Below, piece by piece: positions 36,551 through 43,437 of a stretch of DNA of 58,770 nt. Position numbers and translations under genes: made by a program. Position 1 is the stretch's first letter. The number at the start of each line of letters is the position of its first letter. The stretch covers positions 1 to 58,770 of the IMG/VR virus record IMGVR_UViG_3300045996_001447. One strand, 5' to 3'. This DNA is from a virus. The notes under the pieces were generated by a model. It was not told the origin of the DNA. It was given only the letters and a program-made list of their open reading frames with translations, and did not search any database.

Positions 36551-36904
36551 ATGGCGACCGACGAGACCGCGCTGGCCGAGCTGGCCAAGGTCCGGGACAA
36601 GATCCGCGAGACCGAGGAAGTGGACCTACCGCGCCTGCGGACCGAGCGTGACGAGCTGATCTGTGCCGCGCGCAAGGACGGCGCCATCGGTGACGAGCTG
36701 GCCGAGGCGTCCGGGCTGTCCCGTCAGAGCGTGCACAACGTGCTGCGGGACTACCGGATCCCGGCCCCGAACCGCACCCGCTCGGCCGAGCGACGGGCCA
36801 ACCAGGCCCGCTCGGACCTGCGCCGGGCGCTCGTCTCGGCCGGCCTGGACCCGGAGAACGTCACCGCCGAGGCGGTCCGCAGCGCGCTTGCGGATCCCGA
36901 GTAG
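36551..36904 (+). CDS. helix-turn-helix DNA-binding protein
   Basis: 117 residues. ALAELAKVRDKIRETEEVDL is a helix or coiled coil, then GAIGDELAEASGLSRQSVHN with VLRDYRI forms a helix-turn-helix. The C-terminus is basic and helical. This dimer-helix-plus-HTH layout is common in small phage and actinobacterial regulators. Start 6 bases after the -10 box. It may control the following block that includes the second terminase (inference). Confidence 0.76.
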   Translation: MATDETALAELAKVRDKIRETEEVDLPRLRTERDELICAARKDGAIGDELAEASGLSRQSVHNVLRDYRIPAPNRTRSAERRANQARSDLRRALVSAGLDPENVTAEAVRSALADPE

Positions 36905-36915
36905 ACCCGCACCAC

Positions 36916-36928
36916 CGACACCGAGCAC
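36916..36928 (+). promoter_or_regulatory. start-associated element CGACACCGAGCAC, copy 6
   Basis: Ends 13 bases before the ATG at 36942, with CAGGAGG as ribosome site between. Confidence 0.62.
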
Positions 36929-36941
36929 CCAGGAGGACACC

Positions 36942-37223
36942 ATGCCCCGACCCACCCAGGACCGGATCGACCGGTCCGAGCTGCCCGAGTTCCTGCGTAG
37001 CAAGGCGATCGGCGCCGTGGTCGCCGAGGCGCTGCTGTCGCCGAGCAACGGTGACGACTGGCCGGACGCCTACCGGACGATGGTCCAGGAGGCCGCGGCC
37101 GAGATCCGCACGTTCCACGGGTTGCCGGAGCCGGCACCGGAGATCGTTCGCAACGGTCACCTGACCGACTACCAGGTGGAGCGCGAGCTGGGCGTGGACA
37201 CGCAGGTGGAGGTCACGGACTGA
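36942..37223 (+). CDS. hypothetical protein
   Basis: 93 residues, strong CAGGAGG site and start-associated element upstream. DRSELPEFLRSKAIGAVVAE and YRTMVQEAAAEIRTFHGLPE are helices, and the end is acidic. No motif recognised. Stop and next start share TGATG. Confidence 0.68.
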   Translation: MPRPTQDRIDRSELPEFLRSKAIGAVVAEALLSPSNGDDWPDAYRTMVQEAAAEIRTFHGLPEPAPEIVRNGHLTDYQVERELGVDTQVEVTD

Positions 37224-37558
37224 TGGCACCGGTCGATCTGCACGCGCTCCCGTTCGGGTCGGTAATCGCGGCGGGACAGACAGTGGCGATCCGGACTGCC
37301 CGGGGCTCGGTCGGCGGAGGTCTGCCGCGGCCCTGGTACCTGACTGACCCGCCTCACGGCCCGTACACCGTCGGGGACCTGCTGGCCATGTCCCAGGACT
37401 GGGTGGTGCTACGGCACGGGCCGTCCACGGTGGTCGGAGACCAGGCCGAGGTGGCCGACGAGTACGACCGGGACCCGGACGACGAGCCGGGCGGGGACGA
37501 CCCCGAGGCGCCCGGTGTCCAGGACCTGGGCCAAGCCTGGACGGAGCGGCACCGGTGA
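37223..37558 (+). CDS. hypothetical acidic-tail protein
   Basis: 111 residues. The first 70 are beta-rich with Leu/Pro (LPFGSVIAAGQTVAIRTARG, YTVGDLLAMSQDWVVLRHG). The rest is a strongly acidic tail (DEYDRDPDDEPGGDDPEAPG). Acidic tails of this kind can mimic DNA. That is only a possibility here. Ends GTGA. Confidence 0.64.
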   Translation: MAPVDLHALPFGSVIAAGQTVAIRTARGSVGGGLPRPWYLTDPPHGPYTVGDLLAMSQDWVVLRHGPSTVVGDQAEVADEYDRDPDDEPGGDDPEAPGVQDLGQAWTERHR

Positions 37559-37677
37559 CTGAGTGCGGCGGGTCCCTGGCGTGCGAGTTGACCGGCCTCC
37601 CGCCGGGGATCCTCACCGTCGGGGTGGCGGTGCTCGTGCTGCTGGGCCTGGTGTCCCAGGCGGGGAGGCGGAAATGA
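37555..37677 (+). CDS. very small membrane peptide
   Basis: 40 residues, GTG overlapping the previous stop and ATGA with the next. CGGSLACELTGLPPGILTVG leads into VAVLVLLGLVSQ, a single membrane helix with a basic end. Found only by following the coupling chain. Confidence 0.52.
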   Translation: MTECGGSLACELTGLPPGILTVGVAVLVLLGLVSQAGRRK

Positions 37678-37859
37678 TCACGACGCCGGAGCCGGGCCGC
37701 TGCGACGCCCCGACCGGCCCCGCCGGCTCGTGGCTCTGCGGGCGCCTGCTGCTGGGGACCGGGCGAGCGCGGCTGTGCACCGAGCACCCGGACCACCCCC
37801 AGGGTGCACCCGAACTGCCCGAGGTACCGCTGGAGCGACGCCGGCACCGGCGCCGCTGA
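37674..37859 (+). CDS. small Cys/His protein
   Basis: 61 residues, ATG overlapping the previous stop. GRCDAPTGPAGSWLCGR and LCTEHPDHPQG suggest a zinc site of Cys and His, followed by a basic RRRHRRR end. Function unknown. Confidence 0.6.
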   Translation: MITTPEPGRCDAPTGPAGSWLCGRLLLGTGRARLCTEHPDHPQGAPELPEVPLERRRHRRR

Positions 37860-37878
37860 GTACGAGACGAGGGTGACC

Positions 37879-38295
37879 ATGTCCGACACCGAGCACCGAT
37901 TCCCGTCGATCTCCGCCGAGCCCGAGCCGCGCCCGGGTACCGACGTGGAGCGTCCGAGCGGCCCCGTGCCGCCGTGGTTCCGGCCGGAGACCTACGTCCG
38001 GTGGGCGCTGACCGCGGGCTACGTGATCGCGCTGGCCGGACTGGTGTCCACGCTCGGTGGCGGAGTGGCCCCCTGGCTGGGCTGGATTGTGCTGCTGCTC
38101 GGTACCGGCGCGCCGGCCCTGGTGTTCTGGATCAAGCACAACGACCACCAGAACGCGATCGACCGGGGCGTGCGCGGGATCGGCACCGGTCCCGGGGCGT
38201 CCCGGTTCCAGGGCGGGACGTCGCTCTCGGCGGGCCCGGGACGCGACGACGACCACCGGGCCGACGATTCCGAGTCGGACGTCAGATACCCCTAA
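37879..38295 (+). CDS. two-helix membrane protein
   Basis: 138 residues, GAGGGTGA ribosome site before the ATG. The start-associated element lies just inside the gene (MSDTEH). A polar N-terminus ends at WFRPETYVRW. Two membrane helices follow, ALTAGYVIALAGLVSTLGG and LGWIVLLLGTGAPALVFW, and then a polar tail. Role unknown. Last gene before the possible second terminase small subunit. Confidence 0.66.
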   Translation: MSDTEHRFPSISAEPEPRPGTDVERPSGPVPPWFRPETYVRWALTAGYVIALAGLVSTLGGGVAPWLGWIVLLLGTGAPALVFWIKHNDHQNAIDRGVRGIGTGPGASRFQGGTSLSAGPGRDDDHRADDSESDVRYP

Positions 38296-38335
38296 TGATC
38301 TTCATTAATGCAGATCAGGGGCACGTGCGGGAAGT
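38296..38335 (+). other. short AT-rich gap before second terminase block
   Basis: 40 bases including TGATCTTCATTAATGCAGATCA, locally AT-rich with the palindrome CATTAATG. Could carry a promoter, but no pair of -35 and -10 boxes is convincing. Confidence 0.35.
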
Positions 38336-38893
38336 GTGTGGATCATCATGGACACGGAGGGTGAACAGCCGTCACGCGCTGATCTGATCGCCCGTGCCTG
38401 GGAACTGTCCACCGGCAACGCTCCCGAGTGCCACGACCGGCCGATGAGCACTCGCCGCGTGGCCCGAGAGATGGACATCCCGCACTCCACGGCGCGGGAC
38501 TACATCAAGGAAGCGCACGAGGTCCAGGGATGGATCGACCTGCTGGACCGGGCCGAGGGGCGACAGGCGCTCGCGTTGCGGACCATGCGGGTGCTCGATC
38601 GGCTGGACAAGGTGATGGAGGACGACGAGCGGCTGGTGGAGGTGGCTCCGGTGTGGTTCAAGGGAGCCGGCCAGCTCGCCCAGTTGCTCGGGCTCAACGC
38701 CCCGGTGCGGGTGCAGAACGAGACGGTACGGCCGAACGTGGAGCCGAGCCCCGACGTGGCCGAGGCGGTCCGCGCGGCCCAGCGACGAGCGGCCCGGGAA
38801 CGCGCCGAGATCCGCGGGGAGTCCCCGCTGGTGATCGCGCCGGGGCAGGACGGTACCGAGAACGACGACGACGACGGAGACGGAGAGACGTGA
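38336..38893 (+). CDS. possible second terminase small subunit (HTH protein)
   Basis: 185 residues from GTG. The ATG 12 bases on is an alternative. STRRVAREMDIPHSTARDYI is a helix-turn-helix like those at the N-terminus of small terminases. A helical core follows (LALRTMRVLDRLDKVMEDDE, APVWFKGAGQLAQLLGLNAP), then a charged tail ending in a run of Asp. HTH, oligomer core and tail is the small-terminase plan, and a second large terminase lies 2.3 kb downstream in the same operon. A plain DNA-binding regulator is the alternative. No similarity to the 9 kb small terminase is visible. Confidence 0.55.
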   Translation: MWIIMDTEGEQPSRADLIARAWELSTGNAPECHDRPMSTRRVAREMDIPHSTARDYIKEAHEVQGWIDLLDRAEGRQALALRTMRVLDRLDKVMEDDERLVEVAPVWFKGAGQLAQLLGLNAPVRVQNETVRPNVEPSPDVAEAVRAAQRRAARERAEIRGESPLVIAPGQDGTENDDDDGDGET

Positions 38894-39384
38894 TGCCGCA
38901 CTGGAACTACCGAGTTCTGCGCCGGGAGGTGAATGGGGAAACGGAACTGGCCGTGCACGAGGTCTATTGGGACGGAGACCGGATCACCGGGTGGACCGAG
39001 ACCCCGGCAACGGCCACGGCGGAGACCCTTCCGGAGCTACGCGACGTCCTGGCCAAGATGGCGACCGCCCCGGAGTTCGACGTGATCGAGATCAGCACCG
39101 ACGACGAGGAGTGGAACATGAGCTGGGGACACTGGAGCGGAGACTACGACCCGCCGGCCGCGAACCGGCCGCCGAGCGGGCTGCGCCACGCGCTGGCGAT
39201 GGCCTGGCGCGACGCCCGGCCCGAGCTGGCCCAGGCCCTGCAGCGTCTCGCGCTGCGCCTGGACCCGGGGATGCCCTACGTCCGGGACACCGGGTACGGG
39301 ATGGAGGTCTGGGCGAACGGGGTCAAGCTGCTGCGCCTCGGGCGCGGCTCGGTAGCGGGGCGCCAGTACGGGGGCGAGGCATGA
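38893..39384 (+). CDS. hypothetical protein
   Basis: 163 residues, start shares TGATG with the previous stop. HWNYRVLRREVNGETELAVH and EVYWDGDRITGWTETP form a beta-rich N-terminal module of a type seen in many bacterial and phage small proteins of unknown role. A helical and acidic middle (LPELRDVLAKMATAPEFDVI) and a basic C-terminus follow. Confidence 0.68.
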   Translation: MPHWNYRVLRREVNGETELAVHEVYWDGDRITGWTETPATATAETLPELRDVLAKMATAPEFDVIEISTDDEEWNMSWGHWSGDYDPPAANRPPSGLRHALAMAWRDARPELAQALQRLALRLDPGMPYVRDTGYGMEVWANGVKLLRLGRGSVAGRQYGGEA

Positions 39385-39476
39385 ACTGCCCAGGGTGCGG
39401 CCGGACGCTGTCGAATCCGAGGCGCTGCATCGCGTGCGGCTGGGGATTCTTCCGTCGGCTGGTGATGACGCGATGA
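39381..39476 (+). CDS. minimal zinc-ribbon protein
   Basis: 31 residues, ATG overlapping the previous stop. NCPGCGRTLSNPRRCIACGW gives two C-x2-C pairs at ideal spacing for one zinc, with a basic end (FFRRLVMTR). Among the smallest zinc-ribbon genes. Ends ATGA with the next gene. Confidence 0.62.
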   Translation: MNCPGCGRTLSNPRRCIACGWGFFRRLVMTR

Positions 39477-39958
39477 CCGGCCCGCGCGCCCGGGACCCGC
39501 AGCCCGGGGACCCGGACTACGGCGAGCACCTCGCCCGGCGGATCGCGGGGGCGATCGCCTGGCAGGGGCGGGTTCCCGCGAACCAGGCCCTGGGCGGGAT
39601 CGACTTGGCCCGCGCGATCGTCGCGTTACCCGAGGTGCAGGCGTTGCTCGCCAGTGAGCTGGATCGGTCCTCCACGGGGCTGCTGTCGTCGGTGGACGAT
39701 GTCGCCCGCGTCTGCCAGGCCGCCGGGCTGCGAGAGGGCGGCGATCAGGAGTGGGGCGCTGGTCCGGTCGCGGTGTATACCGGGCTGCGGCGCGGGCGGA
39801 CGCTCCGCTCGGTCGTTGTCGAGCGACTCGAACACGTCGACACGCATCAGAGCGGCGTCCGGGCCGTGTGGTCGGCACGGTTCTACCCCGGCAGCCCCGC
39901 TCACCTGTTGTGGGCGGCGATCCAGGCCGCGCACGTCGGGCAGCGGGACGGCGCATGA
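39473..39958 (+). CDS. hypothetical protein
   Basis: 161 residues, ATG overlapping the previous stop. Helical segments (EHLARRIAGAIAWQGRVPAN, DLARAIVALPEVQALLASEL, VDDVARVCQAAGL) and a beta segment VVERLEHVDTHQSGVRAVWS. A long helical N-terminal half and beta C-terminal half. Not recognised. Confidence 0.66.
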   Translation: MTGPRARDPQPGDPDYGEHLARRIAGAIAWQGRVPANQALGGIDLARAIVALPEVQALLASELDRSSTGLLSSVDDVARVCQAAGLREGGDQEWGAGPVAVYTGLRRGRTLRSVVVERLEHVDTHQSGVRAVWSARFYPGSPAHLLWAAIQAAHVGQRDGA

Positions 39959-40110
39959 TCCGCGGGCTGTTCGGCCGGCTCGTGCCGCCTCGGGACCCGG
40001 ACGAGGCGCCGGTCCCGGTGCGGGAGGTGCAGCGGCTGGAGGACGAGGTCCGGGCGCTGCGTGAGCGGGTGCGGGTGCTGGAGGAACGAGTGGACGAGGT
40101 GGGCTGGTGA
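39955..40110 (+). CDS. small coiled-coil protein
   Basis: 51 residues, ATG overlapping the previous stop. A basic start, then QRLEDEVRALRERVRVLEER in clear heptads. Oligomeric helix likely. Ends GTGA. Confidence 0.6.
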   Translation: MIRGLFGRLVPPRDPDEAPVPVREVQRLEDEVRALRERVRVLEERVDEVGW

Positions 40111-40304
40111 TTGACGTGACGATGACGTTCCGGGTGTCGCGCCCGGACGGGACCGCGGACACCGTGACCGTCCAGCGCCGGATCGACCGGCCGGGGGACC
40201 CGGCGGGAACGGTGGTCCCGGGGCGACTCCACGCCGACATCGCGGCCATGGGTGTGCGCCTGGCCCACGACGTGAACCGGATCTACGCCCCGAGGGAGAC
40301 CTGA
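40107..40304 (+). CDS. hypothetical protein
   Basis: 65 residues, GTG overlapping the previous stop. A beta hairpin (VTMTFRVSRPDGTADTVTVQ) and a helix (LHADIAAMGVRLAHDVNRIY). No motif. Stop and next start share TGATG. Confidence 0.6.
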   Translation: MIDVTMTFRVSRPDGTADTVTVQRRIDRPGDPAGTVVPGRLHADIAAMGVRLAHDVNRIYAPRET

Positions 40305-40552
40305 TGACCGAGTACGAGCGCGAGGACGGGCCGCGGGCCACCAAGTCGATCGATCTCACCGCACTGCCCCCGCCGGTGGAGTTCATCGTGCGCGCTCGGG
40401 TGCCGGCGTGGCAGGTCACCGGCGGCACGATGTACGCCGACGAGATCCCGCTGTTCGAGTGCTCGCGGTGCCCGGGCGTGGTGATCTGGGGTGACCGGCT
40501 CTACCCGCACCGGGAGTGGCACCTGGTCCAGGATCGGAGGCCGCCGACGTGA
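40304..40552 (+). CDS. hypothetical protein with single Cys pair
   Basis: 82 residues. PPPVEFIVRARVPAWQVTGG is beta-rich, and LFECSRCPGVVIWGDRLYPH has a Cys pair and His like half a zinc site. The last 24 bases belong to a 27-base direct repeat that recurs 101 bases downstream. Confidence 0.62.
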   Translation: MTEYEREDGPRATKSIDLTALPPPVEFIVRARVPAWQVTGGTMYADEIPLFECSRCPGVVIWGDRLYPHREWHLVQDRRPPT

Positions 40553-40656
40553 TCGGGTTCATGGAGTACATGACTGTTGCTTTGTCGAGCGGTGGACTCG
40601 CCTACGTCGTGGGGTATCGCTCCGGTCGGCAGGATCGGAGGCCGCCGACGTGATCG
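40529..40656 (+). repeat. 27-base direct repeat spanning two stop-start junctions
   Basis: CAGGATCGGAGGCCGCCGAC and the following GTGATCG occur perfectly at 40529-40555 and 40630-40656, period 101. Each copy holds a GGAGG site, the last codons of one gene (QDRRPPT), and the GTGA start of the next. Confidence 0.8.
40549..40653 (+). CDS. very small protein created between direct repeats
   Basis: 34 residues, GTG inside the first repeat, stop inside the second. FMEYMTVALSSGGLAYVVGY is weakly hydrophobic and may be a membrane peptide. The end QDRRPPT copies the end of the gene before. It probably arose by tandem duplication of the junction or as a short remnant. Confidence 0.48.
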   Translation: MIGFMEYMTVALSSGGLAYVVGYRSGRQDRRPPT

Positions 40657-40985
40657 AGATGGGCCTGTTCGTCCTGCTGAACGCCGGGCTCTCGATGTTC
40701 GCCGGAGGGATCGGGGCCTTGGTGGCGTTCGCGATCGACCGGAGGATGGACGACCGACCGACACAGCCTCCCGCCGAGCCCCAGCCGCTGGAGGCGGTGT
40801 GCTCGTGCGGGCACGGGTACGGCAAGCACCGTCACGACGGGTGCGGCGGGGTCACCGTGGTGCGCCGGGAGTGGACCCAGGACAGTTCGCTGAACACGTG
40901 GTTCGAGGAACAGATCCTGGAGTGCGGGTGCATCACCTACGACGGTCCGGACCTGGAGACGGTCCGGATGCTGCGGGGAGGCTGA
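40650..40985 (+). CDS. membrane-anchored zinc-knuckle protein
   Basis: 111 residues, GTG in the second repeat, with GGAGG 9 bases upstream. EMGLFVLLNAGLSMFAGGIG then ALVAFAIDRR is a membrane helix. AVCSCGHGYGKHRHDGCGG is a Cys/His knuckle, and ILECGCITYDG a second Cys pair. Such knuckles with the CxCGH pattern are frequent in actinophage proteins. Confidence 0.66.
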   Translation: MIEMGLFVLLNAGLSMFAGGIGALVAFAIDRRMDDRPTQPPAEPQPLEAVCSCGHGYGKHRHDGCGGVTVVRREWTQDSSLNTWFEEQILECGCITYDGPDLETVRMLRGG

Positions 40986-40986
40986 C

Positions 40987-41238
40987 GTGACCGAGCGACT
41001 GCACAACAAGGACTACACGGTGGCCGAGGCGGTCCAGGTGGTTCACACGGTGCGCGACCATCCGGCGCTCTCCGGGTTCCTCACGCGGCGAGACCTGTTG
41101 CGCGCGGCCGGCGTGCTGGCCGACTACGCGGCCGCCACCGGAAACGGGCCGATCAACGTGGCGCCCGGCCGCGCGGTGATCACGATGCCAGACGGCACCT
41201 CGTACGAGATCCCGCTGGTGGGCCGGGTGGCCCGATGA
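40987..41238 (+). CDS. hypothetical protein
   Basis: 83 residues, GTG one base after the previous stop. DYTVAEAVQVVHTVRDHPAL and FLTRRDLLRAAGVLADYAAA are helices, and the end is a beta hairpin (RAVITMPDGTSYEIPLVG). Immediately upstream of the second large terminase and overlapping it by ATGA, so perhaps a partner of it (inference). Confidence 0.62.
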   Translation: MTERLHNKDYTVAEAVQVVHTVRDHPALSGFLTRRDLLRAAGVLADYAAATGNGPINVAPGRAVITMPDGTSYEIPLVGRVAR

Positions 41239-42713
41239 CCACGATCGAGTTCCCGCCGGGCGTGGACGCGGCGCGGGTGCTGACGCCGCTCAACTCGGCG
41301 GCCTGGGAGCACTCTCCGGCCTACCGGCGCGCGGTCACGGTGAACGACCCGGTGGCGTTTGCGATCACCTACCTCCCCCACCACCTGGCCAGCACGCTGA
41401 CGGGTGGGGTGATGTCGTTCGCGCCGATGCACATCGCGATGGCCAAGCTGGGCCGGTCGTGGCTGGATGACCGGCCGCACCGGGACGCGGTGATCGCGCC
41501 GCGCTCGATCGGGAAATCCACCTGGGCGTTCCTGGTGCTCCCGCTCTGGGCGATGGCGCACGGGCACCGGTCCTACGTGGTGGCGTTCGCCGACGCCTCG
41601 GGGCAGGCCGAGGGGCACCTGGCGAACTTGCGGAACGAGATCGCACGCAACGAGCTGCTGGCCCAGGACTTCCCCGAGCTGACGCCGGCCGGGCGCAACA
41701 ACGCCAAGGACCTGGTGACCGAGGGCGGGGCCGCGTTCTCGGCGCGCGGGATGGACTCGCGCACGCTGGGGGCCAAGTCCGGGGCCGACCGCCCGGACCT
41801 GCTGATCGGGGACGACCTGGAGCCGATGAGCCGCTACAGCGCCCAGGTGCGTGACGAGCGCCTCCACGTCCTGCTGGACGGGGTGTTGCCGATGGGCGAC
41901 CGGGCCAACGTGCTGCTGGTCGGCACCGTGGTGCGCTACGGGTCGATCATGCACACGCTGGCCCAGTACGCACGCGGCCGGGAGACCGGGGAGGCGTGGC
42001 CGGTGTCCGAGGGGATCGCGGCGCACTACTTCCCGCCGATCCTGGGCACCGGGGCCCGGGAGCGCTCGTGCTGGCCGGCGCGCTGGCCGCTGTCCGAGCT
42101 GCGTGCGCTGCGTGATGCGGGCGGGTCCAAGTGGTGGCTGAACTTCCTCAACGACCCGCCGCGCCCGGGCGAGTCCGGCGCCGGCTGGACGCCGGAGATG
42201 TTCACCTACGGCGGGGCCGACGTGGACCAGTGGGTCGTGGTGGTGGACCTGGCGCCGACGTCCAAGGCCACGAGCGACCAGACCGCGGTGGCGGTGCTCG
42301 GGGTGGACGTGTCGGGCCGGCACCTGGTGGTGGCCGAGTGCCGCGGGGTGCGCGCCCAGCCCGGGGAGATCCGGGACCTGGTGCACCGGCTGGCCAAGCG
42401 CTACCACGCGCGGGAGGTGCACGCCGAGGTGAACCAGGGCCACGACACCTGGCGCCGGGTGTTCCAGCCGATGCCTCAGCTCCCCGGCTCCGGAAAGCCG
42501 GTCCGGCTGGTCCCGTTCCACACCTCGTCCAACAAGCGGGAGCGGATCCTGGACCTGGTGGACCTCTACGGCCGCGGCGGGGTGATCCACCTGGATCGGC
42601 TCGGGGAGCTGGAGCGCCAGGCCCTGGCGTGGCCGGATGTGCGCCACGACGACCTGGTGGACGTGATCGCGCTCGGCGCCGAGCGCCTGGCCGGTCAGCT
42701 CGTGCGGCTGTAA
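41235..42713 (+). CDS. second terminase large subunit (accessory region)
   Basis: 492 residues, ATG overlapping the previous stop. HRDAVIAPRSIGKSTWAFLV is Walker A near residue 88, DLLIGDDLEP Walker B near 190, and LLVGTVVRYGSIMH the coupling motif. The nuclease domain has WVVVVDLAPTSKATSDQTAV (first acid), ARE-VHAEVNQGHDTW (second) and DVRHDDLVDVIALGAERL (third). Both catalytic centres are intact. It differs in length, Walker A context and motif wording from the terminase at 6.6 kb, so it is not a recent duplicate. It is expressed with the accessory block, away from portal and capsid. Role unknown: alternative packaging, DNA cutting, or an acquired module. Confidence 0.88.
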   Translation: MTTIEFPPGVDAARVLTPLNSAAWEHSPAYRRAVTVNDPVAFAITYLPHHLASTLTGGVMSFAPMHIAMAKLGRSWLDDRPHRDAVIAPRSIGKSTWAFLVLPLWAMAHGHRSYVVAFADASGQAEGHLANLRNEIARNELLAQDFPELTPAGRNNAKDLVTEGGAAFSARGMDSRTLGAKSGADRPDLLIGDDLEPMSRYSAQVRDERLHVLLDGVLPMGDRANVLLVGTVVRYGSIMHTLAQYARGRETGEAWPVSEGIAAHYFPPILGTGARERSCWPARWPLSELRALRDAGGSKWWLNFLNDPPRPGESGAGWTPEMFTYGGADVDQWVVVVDLAPTSKATSDQTAVAVLGVDVSGRHLVVAECRGVRAQPGEIRDLVHRLAKRYHAREVHAEVNQGHDTWRRVFQPMPQLPGSGKPVRLVPFHTSSNKRERILDLVDLYGRGGVIHLDRLGELERQALAWPDVRHDDLVDVIALGAERLAGQLVRL

Positions 42714-42772
42714 CGGGCTAATTCGAGGCAACCGTGTTTCGACTGCTGAGTGTGGGGGTTCTCGACCGAGTT

Positions 42773-42874
42773 ATGAGACAGATGCCGGACGGCCTACGGT
42801 CGCGGTGGTTCCGGTGGCGTGCGAAACGGATTATCCGCCAGGTGGACCGACGTCACGGCCCGTTGGGCTACTAG
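42773..42874 (+). CDS. possible 33-residue basic peptide
   Basis: Starts MRQMPDGLRSRWFRWRAKR and ends RRHGPLGY. Arg and Trp-rich. No clear ribosome site. It fills the gap after the second terminase and ends inside a small palindrome. Weak support. Confidence 0.28.
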   Translation: MRQMPDGLRSRWFRWRAKRIIRQVDRRHGPLGY

Positions 42875-42889
42875 CCCGGACACGACGAA

Positions 42890-42935
42890 ACGCCCCGGTC
42901 GCCGACCCGCTGTAGCGGTGCCGACGCCGGGGCGT
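42890..42935 (+). terminator. hairpin terminator after the second terminase block
   Basis: ACGCCCCGG (42890-42898) and CCGGGGCGT (42927-42935) are perfect, with a 28-base structured loop. It ends the long rightward operon just before a new promoter. Confidence 0.68.
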
Positions 42936-42968
42936 CATCAGTTCTAGGTACGGCCTTGCATTCGTCGG

Positions 42969-42998
42969 TTGCACGTAGTGTCGGGCGTGGTTTACAGT
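42969..42998 (+). promoter_or_regulatory. leaderless-type promoter cassette, copy 7
   Basis: TTGCAC (42969-42974), 18-base spacer with GTGTCGGG, TACAGT (42993-42998), 6 bases, ATG at 43005, GACCGCCACC at 43019-43028. Confidence 0.76.
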
Positions 42999-43004
42999 GG
43001 TCGC

Positions 43005-43385
43005 ATGACGCACACCGAGACCGCCACCCCCACCAGCATCGCGCACCTGATCGTGGATGACCTGGACTACATCAGCAGCAAGCCCGTTCGGGTCCCGCAC
43101 GTCGGCCGGGTCGGCGTTGTCCAGTCCGCCTACCGGATCTCCGGTCAGATCACCGTGGACGTCCGGTTCCCGGATGGCTCGGTCATCGGGGACCTGGGCG
43201 CGTTCGGCGAGTACGCCGATGTAAAGCAGGTGGACGACACCACGGCTTACGAGGCGTACCGCCGCGACATCGCGCTGGACGCGCGCTGGATGGTGTGGCC
43301 CTCGTGCGACGAGTGCGACAACGGGCCGTCCAAGCCGTGCCGCCGGACCTGCTCGTACATCGCCCGGATCTACCACACCCGCTGA
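43005..43385 (+). CDS. small Cys-containing protein from leaderless cassette
   Basis: 126 residues starting MTHTETATPTS. A beta-rich domain (VRVPHVGRVGVVQSAYRISG, QITVDVRFPDGSVIGDLGAF) may be an SH3- or OB-like barrel. SCDECDNGPSKPCRRTCSYI near the end is a four-Cys zinc site. The start is 6 bases after the -10 box. A hairpin terminator follows. Confidence 0.72.
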   Translation: MTHTETATPTSIAHLIVDDLDYISSKPVRVPHVGRVGVVQSAYRISGQITVDVRFPDGSVIGDLGAFGEYADVKQVDDTTAYEAYRRDIALDARWMVWPSCDECDNGPSKPCRRTCSYIARIYHTR

Positions 43386-43393
43386 CCGCTGGT

Positions 43394-43423
43394 CCCCCGA
43401 GCCCCCAGGGAAGGGCTCGGGGG
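43394..43423 (+). terminator. 11-base-pair hairpin terminator
   Basis: CCCCCGAGCCC (43394-43404) and GGGCTCGGGGG (43413-43423), perfect, 8-base loop, directly after a stop codon. Confidence 0.75.
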
Positions 43424-43437
43424 CCTGTCATCTCATC

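Larger units (their letters stand above)
42714..43004. other. intergenic region after the second terminase
   Basis: 291 bases with one possible 33-residue gene (42773), the small palindrome GGGCTACTAGCCC at 42865-42877, a strong hairpin at 42890-42935 and a leaderless promoter at 42969-42998. GTGGGGGTTC near 42752 resembles the start of a promoter cassette but has no -10. Confidence 0.6.
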
